Assembly (NCBI GenBank): GCA_022360355.1
Contig: JAKSCY010000306.1
Coordinates: 1 to 5,002, forward strand
Length of the DNA: 5,002 nt
Direction: 5' to 3'
Origin: Chlorobiales bacterium
GTDB taxonomy: Bacteria; Bacteroidota; Chlorobiia; Chlorobiales; Chlorobiaceae
The notes under the pieces were generated by a model. The model ran no database searches, was not told where the DNA came from, and saw only the letters and a list, made by a program, of their open reading frames with translations. Within the stretch, counting starts at the first letter, position 1. Each line of letters starts with the position of its first letter. This document shows positions 4,472-5,002 of this stretch, in pieces. The position numbers and the translations under genes were made by a program.

Positions 4472-5002
4472 ATGTCTACTCCCCCAAAATATTTGTTGCG
4501 TAGTGAGCCGTTTGGCGGAATACTCGCGGATCGTTTTTCCACCAAGACCCGTTTTTACAGCCATTCAGCATTTTTTATTATCGAGCAAATTTTCCGCGGA
4601 AAGTCGGATTCCCGGATCATGTCGGCATTGAAAAAGCAGTTCGACGTGCCGGATAGTACGAATCTTTCCGAGCATATTGCTATCTGCAGAAAGGAACTCG
4701 AAGAGTTTGAAAAGTATAGTGAGCGTGCACCCCTGGTTGATGATGAAAACGAGTCTGTGCCTACCCTGAAAGGGCCTCTGGATTTAAAAATTGAAATCAC
4801 CAGGCGTTGCAACCTCAATTGTGCTCATTGCTATAGCGCCTCTGATGAGGGTTCTCTGGAGGAGTTGCCGTGGGAATACCTTAAAGTTCTTTTTGAAGAG
4901 TGTGCCAAGGACGGTATACGTTTTGCCTCGATTACCGGCGGAGAGCCTCTGTTACATTCCGATTTTGCAAAAATCCTTTCCGGAGTGCGTTCGTTCAGCG
5001 AA
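4472..5002 (+). CDS. Radical SAM peptide maturase with N-terminal PqqD-like domain, partial
   Basis: The frame starts at ATG 4472, the first start after an in-frame stop at 4457, and is open to the window edge (177 residues). Residues 1 to about 85 resemble a PqqD-like RiPP recognition element: YLLRSEPFGGILADR (7-21), an aromatic-rich strand around RFYSHSAFFIIEQI (27-40) and a helical end ICRKELEEFEKY (71-82). A short acidic linker follows. The radical SAM domain begins at about 102 with LDLKIEITRRCNLNCAHCYS. Cys113, Cys117 and Cys120 form the CxxxCxxC that binds the 4Fe-4S cluster, and TGGEPLLH (155-162) is the SAM-binding glycine motif. This arrangement is that of PqqE/SPASM-type enzymes that crosslink or modify ribosomal peptides in the cytosol. 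The C-terminal SPASM region, if present, is outside the window. The small Cys-rich peptide just upstream is the likely substrate. No clear Shine-Dalgarno is seen, which suggests lower expression or coupling to the peptide gene. The domain call is secure; the reaction is unknown. Confidence 0.93.
   Translation, partial: MSTPPKYLLRSEPFGGILADRFSTKTRFYSHSAFFIIEQIFRGKSDSRIMSALKKQFDVPDSTNLSEHIAICRKELEEFEKYSERAPLVDDENESVPTLKGPLDLKIEITRRCNLNCAHCYSASDEGSLEELPWEYLKVLFEECAKDGIRFASITGGEPLLHSDFAKILSGVRSFSE

Noticed and set aside
4555..4818. Minus-strand open frame opposite the radical SAM gene
   Set aside because: It is the antisense of a frame carrying the CxxxCxxC region and the PqqD-like domain, and its Ser/Arg-rich translation has no recognisable motif.

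Overview
The window looks like a moderate-GC, Gram-negative bacterial chromosome. A green sulfur bacterium (Chlorobi) or a similar anaerobe is my best guess. That guess rests on gene content, GTG starts and one Sec-type signal peptide. No rRNA or other phylogenetic marker is present, so it is weak. I see no tRNA, rRNA, CRISPR array, transposase or phage gene.

Left end, minus strand (1-655): the first 218 residues of a two-domain protein. A macro domain (ADP-ribose binding or hydrolysis) is joined directly to a HAD-family phosphatase of the NagD/LHPP-like type. The C-terminus lies outside the window. This gene diverges from the next unit across about 280 bases with no convincing gene.

Centre, plus strand (937-3378): a probable two-gene operon. 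The first gene is a pyruvoyl-dependent histidine decarboxylase proenzyme. The Ser-Ser self-cleavage site and the known active-site residues are readable. A strong ribosome binding site points to a GTG start that gives it an N-terminal signal peptide, which is unexpected for this enzyme. Directly after it lies a protein combining an RsbW-like ATPase-fold domain, a GNAT acetyltransferase domain and a C-terminal region that resembles part of a second GNAT domain. Next comes a separate small gene (3511-3978) for a two-transmembrane DUF4231/SLATT-like protein.

Right end, plus strand (3979-5002): a regulatory-looking intergenic region with phased CTTAT repeats, an inverted repeat and a perfect-register 11-bp tandem repeat. 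It precedes a 57-codon gene (4256-4429), whose peptide carries the motif CTCSCPC and which has a near-consensus ribosome binding site. After a 42-base gap containing a stem-loop comes a radical SAM enzyme with an N-terminal PqqD-like peptide-recognition domain (4472 to beyond the end). A small Cys-rich peptide followed by a recognition-domain/radical SAM fusion is the hallmark of a RiPP (ribosomally made, post-translationally modified peptide) pathway. This is the most promising candidate for a little-described system here. It may belong to, or be related to, the SynChlorMet-type cassettes predicted in Chlorobium limicola and a few anaerobes. The rest of the cluster lies beyond the window.
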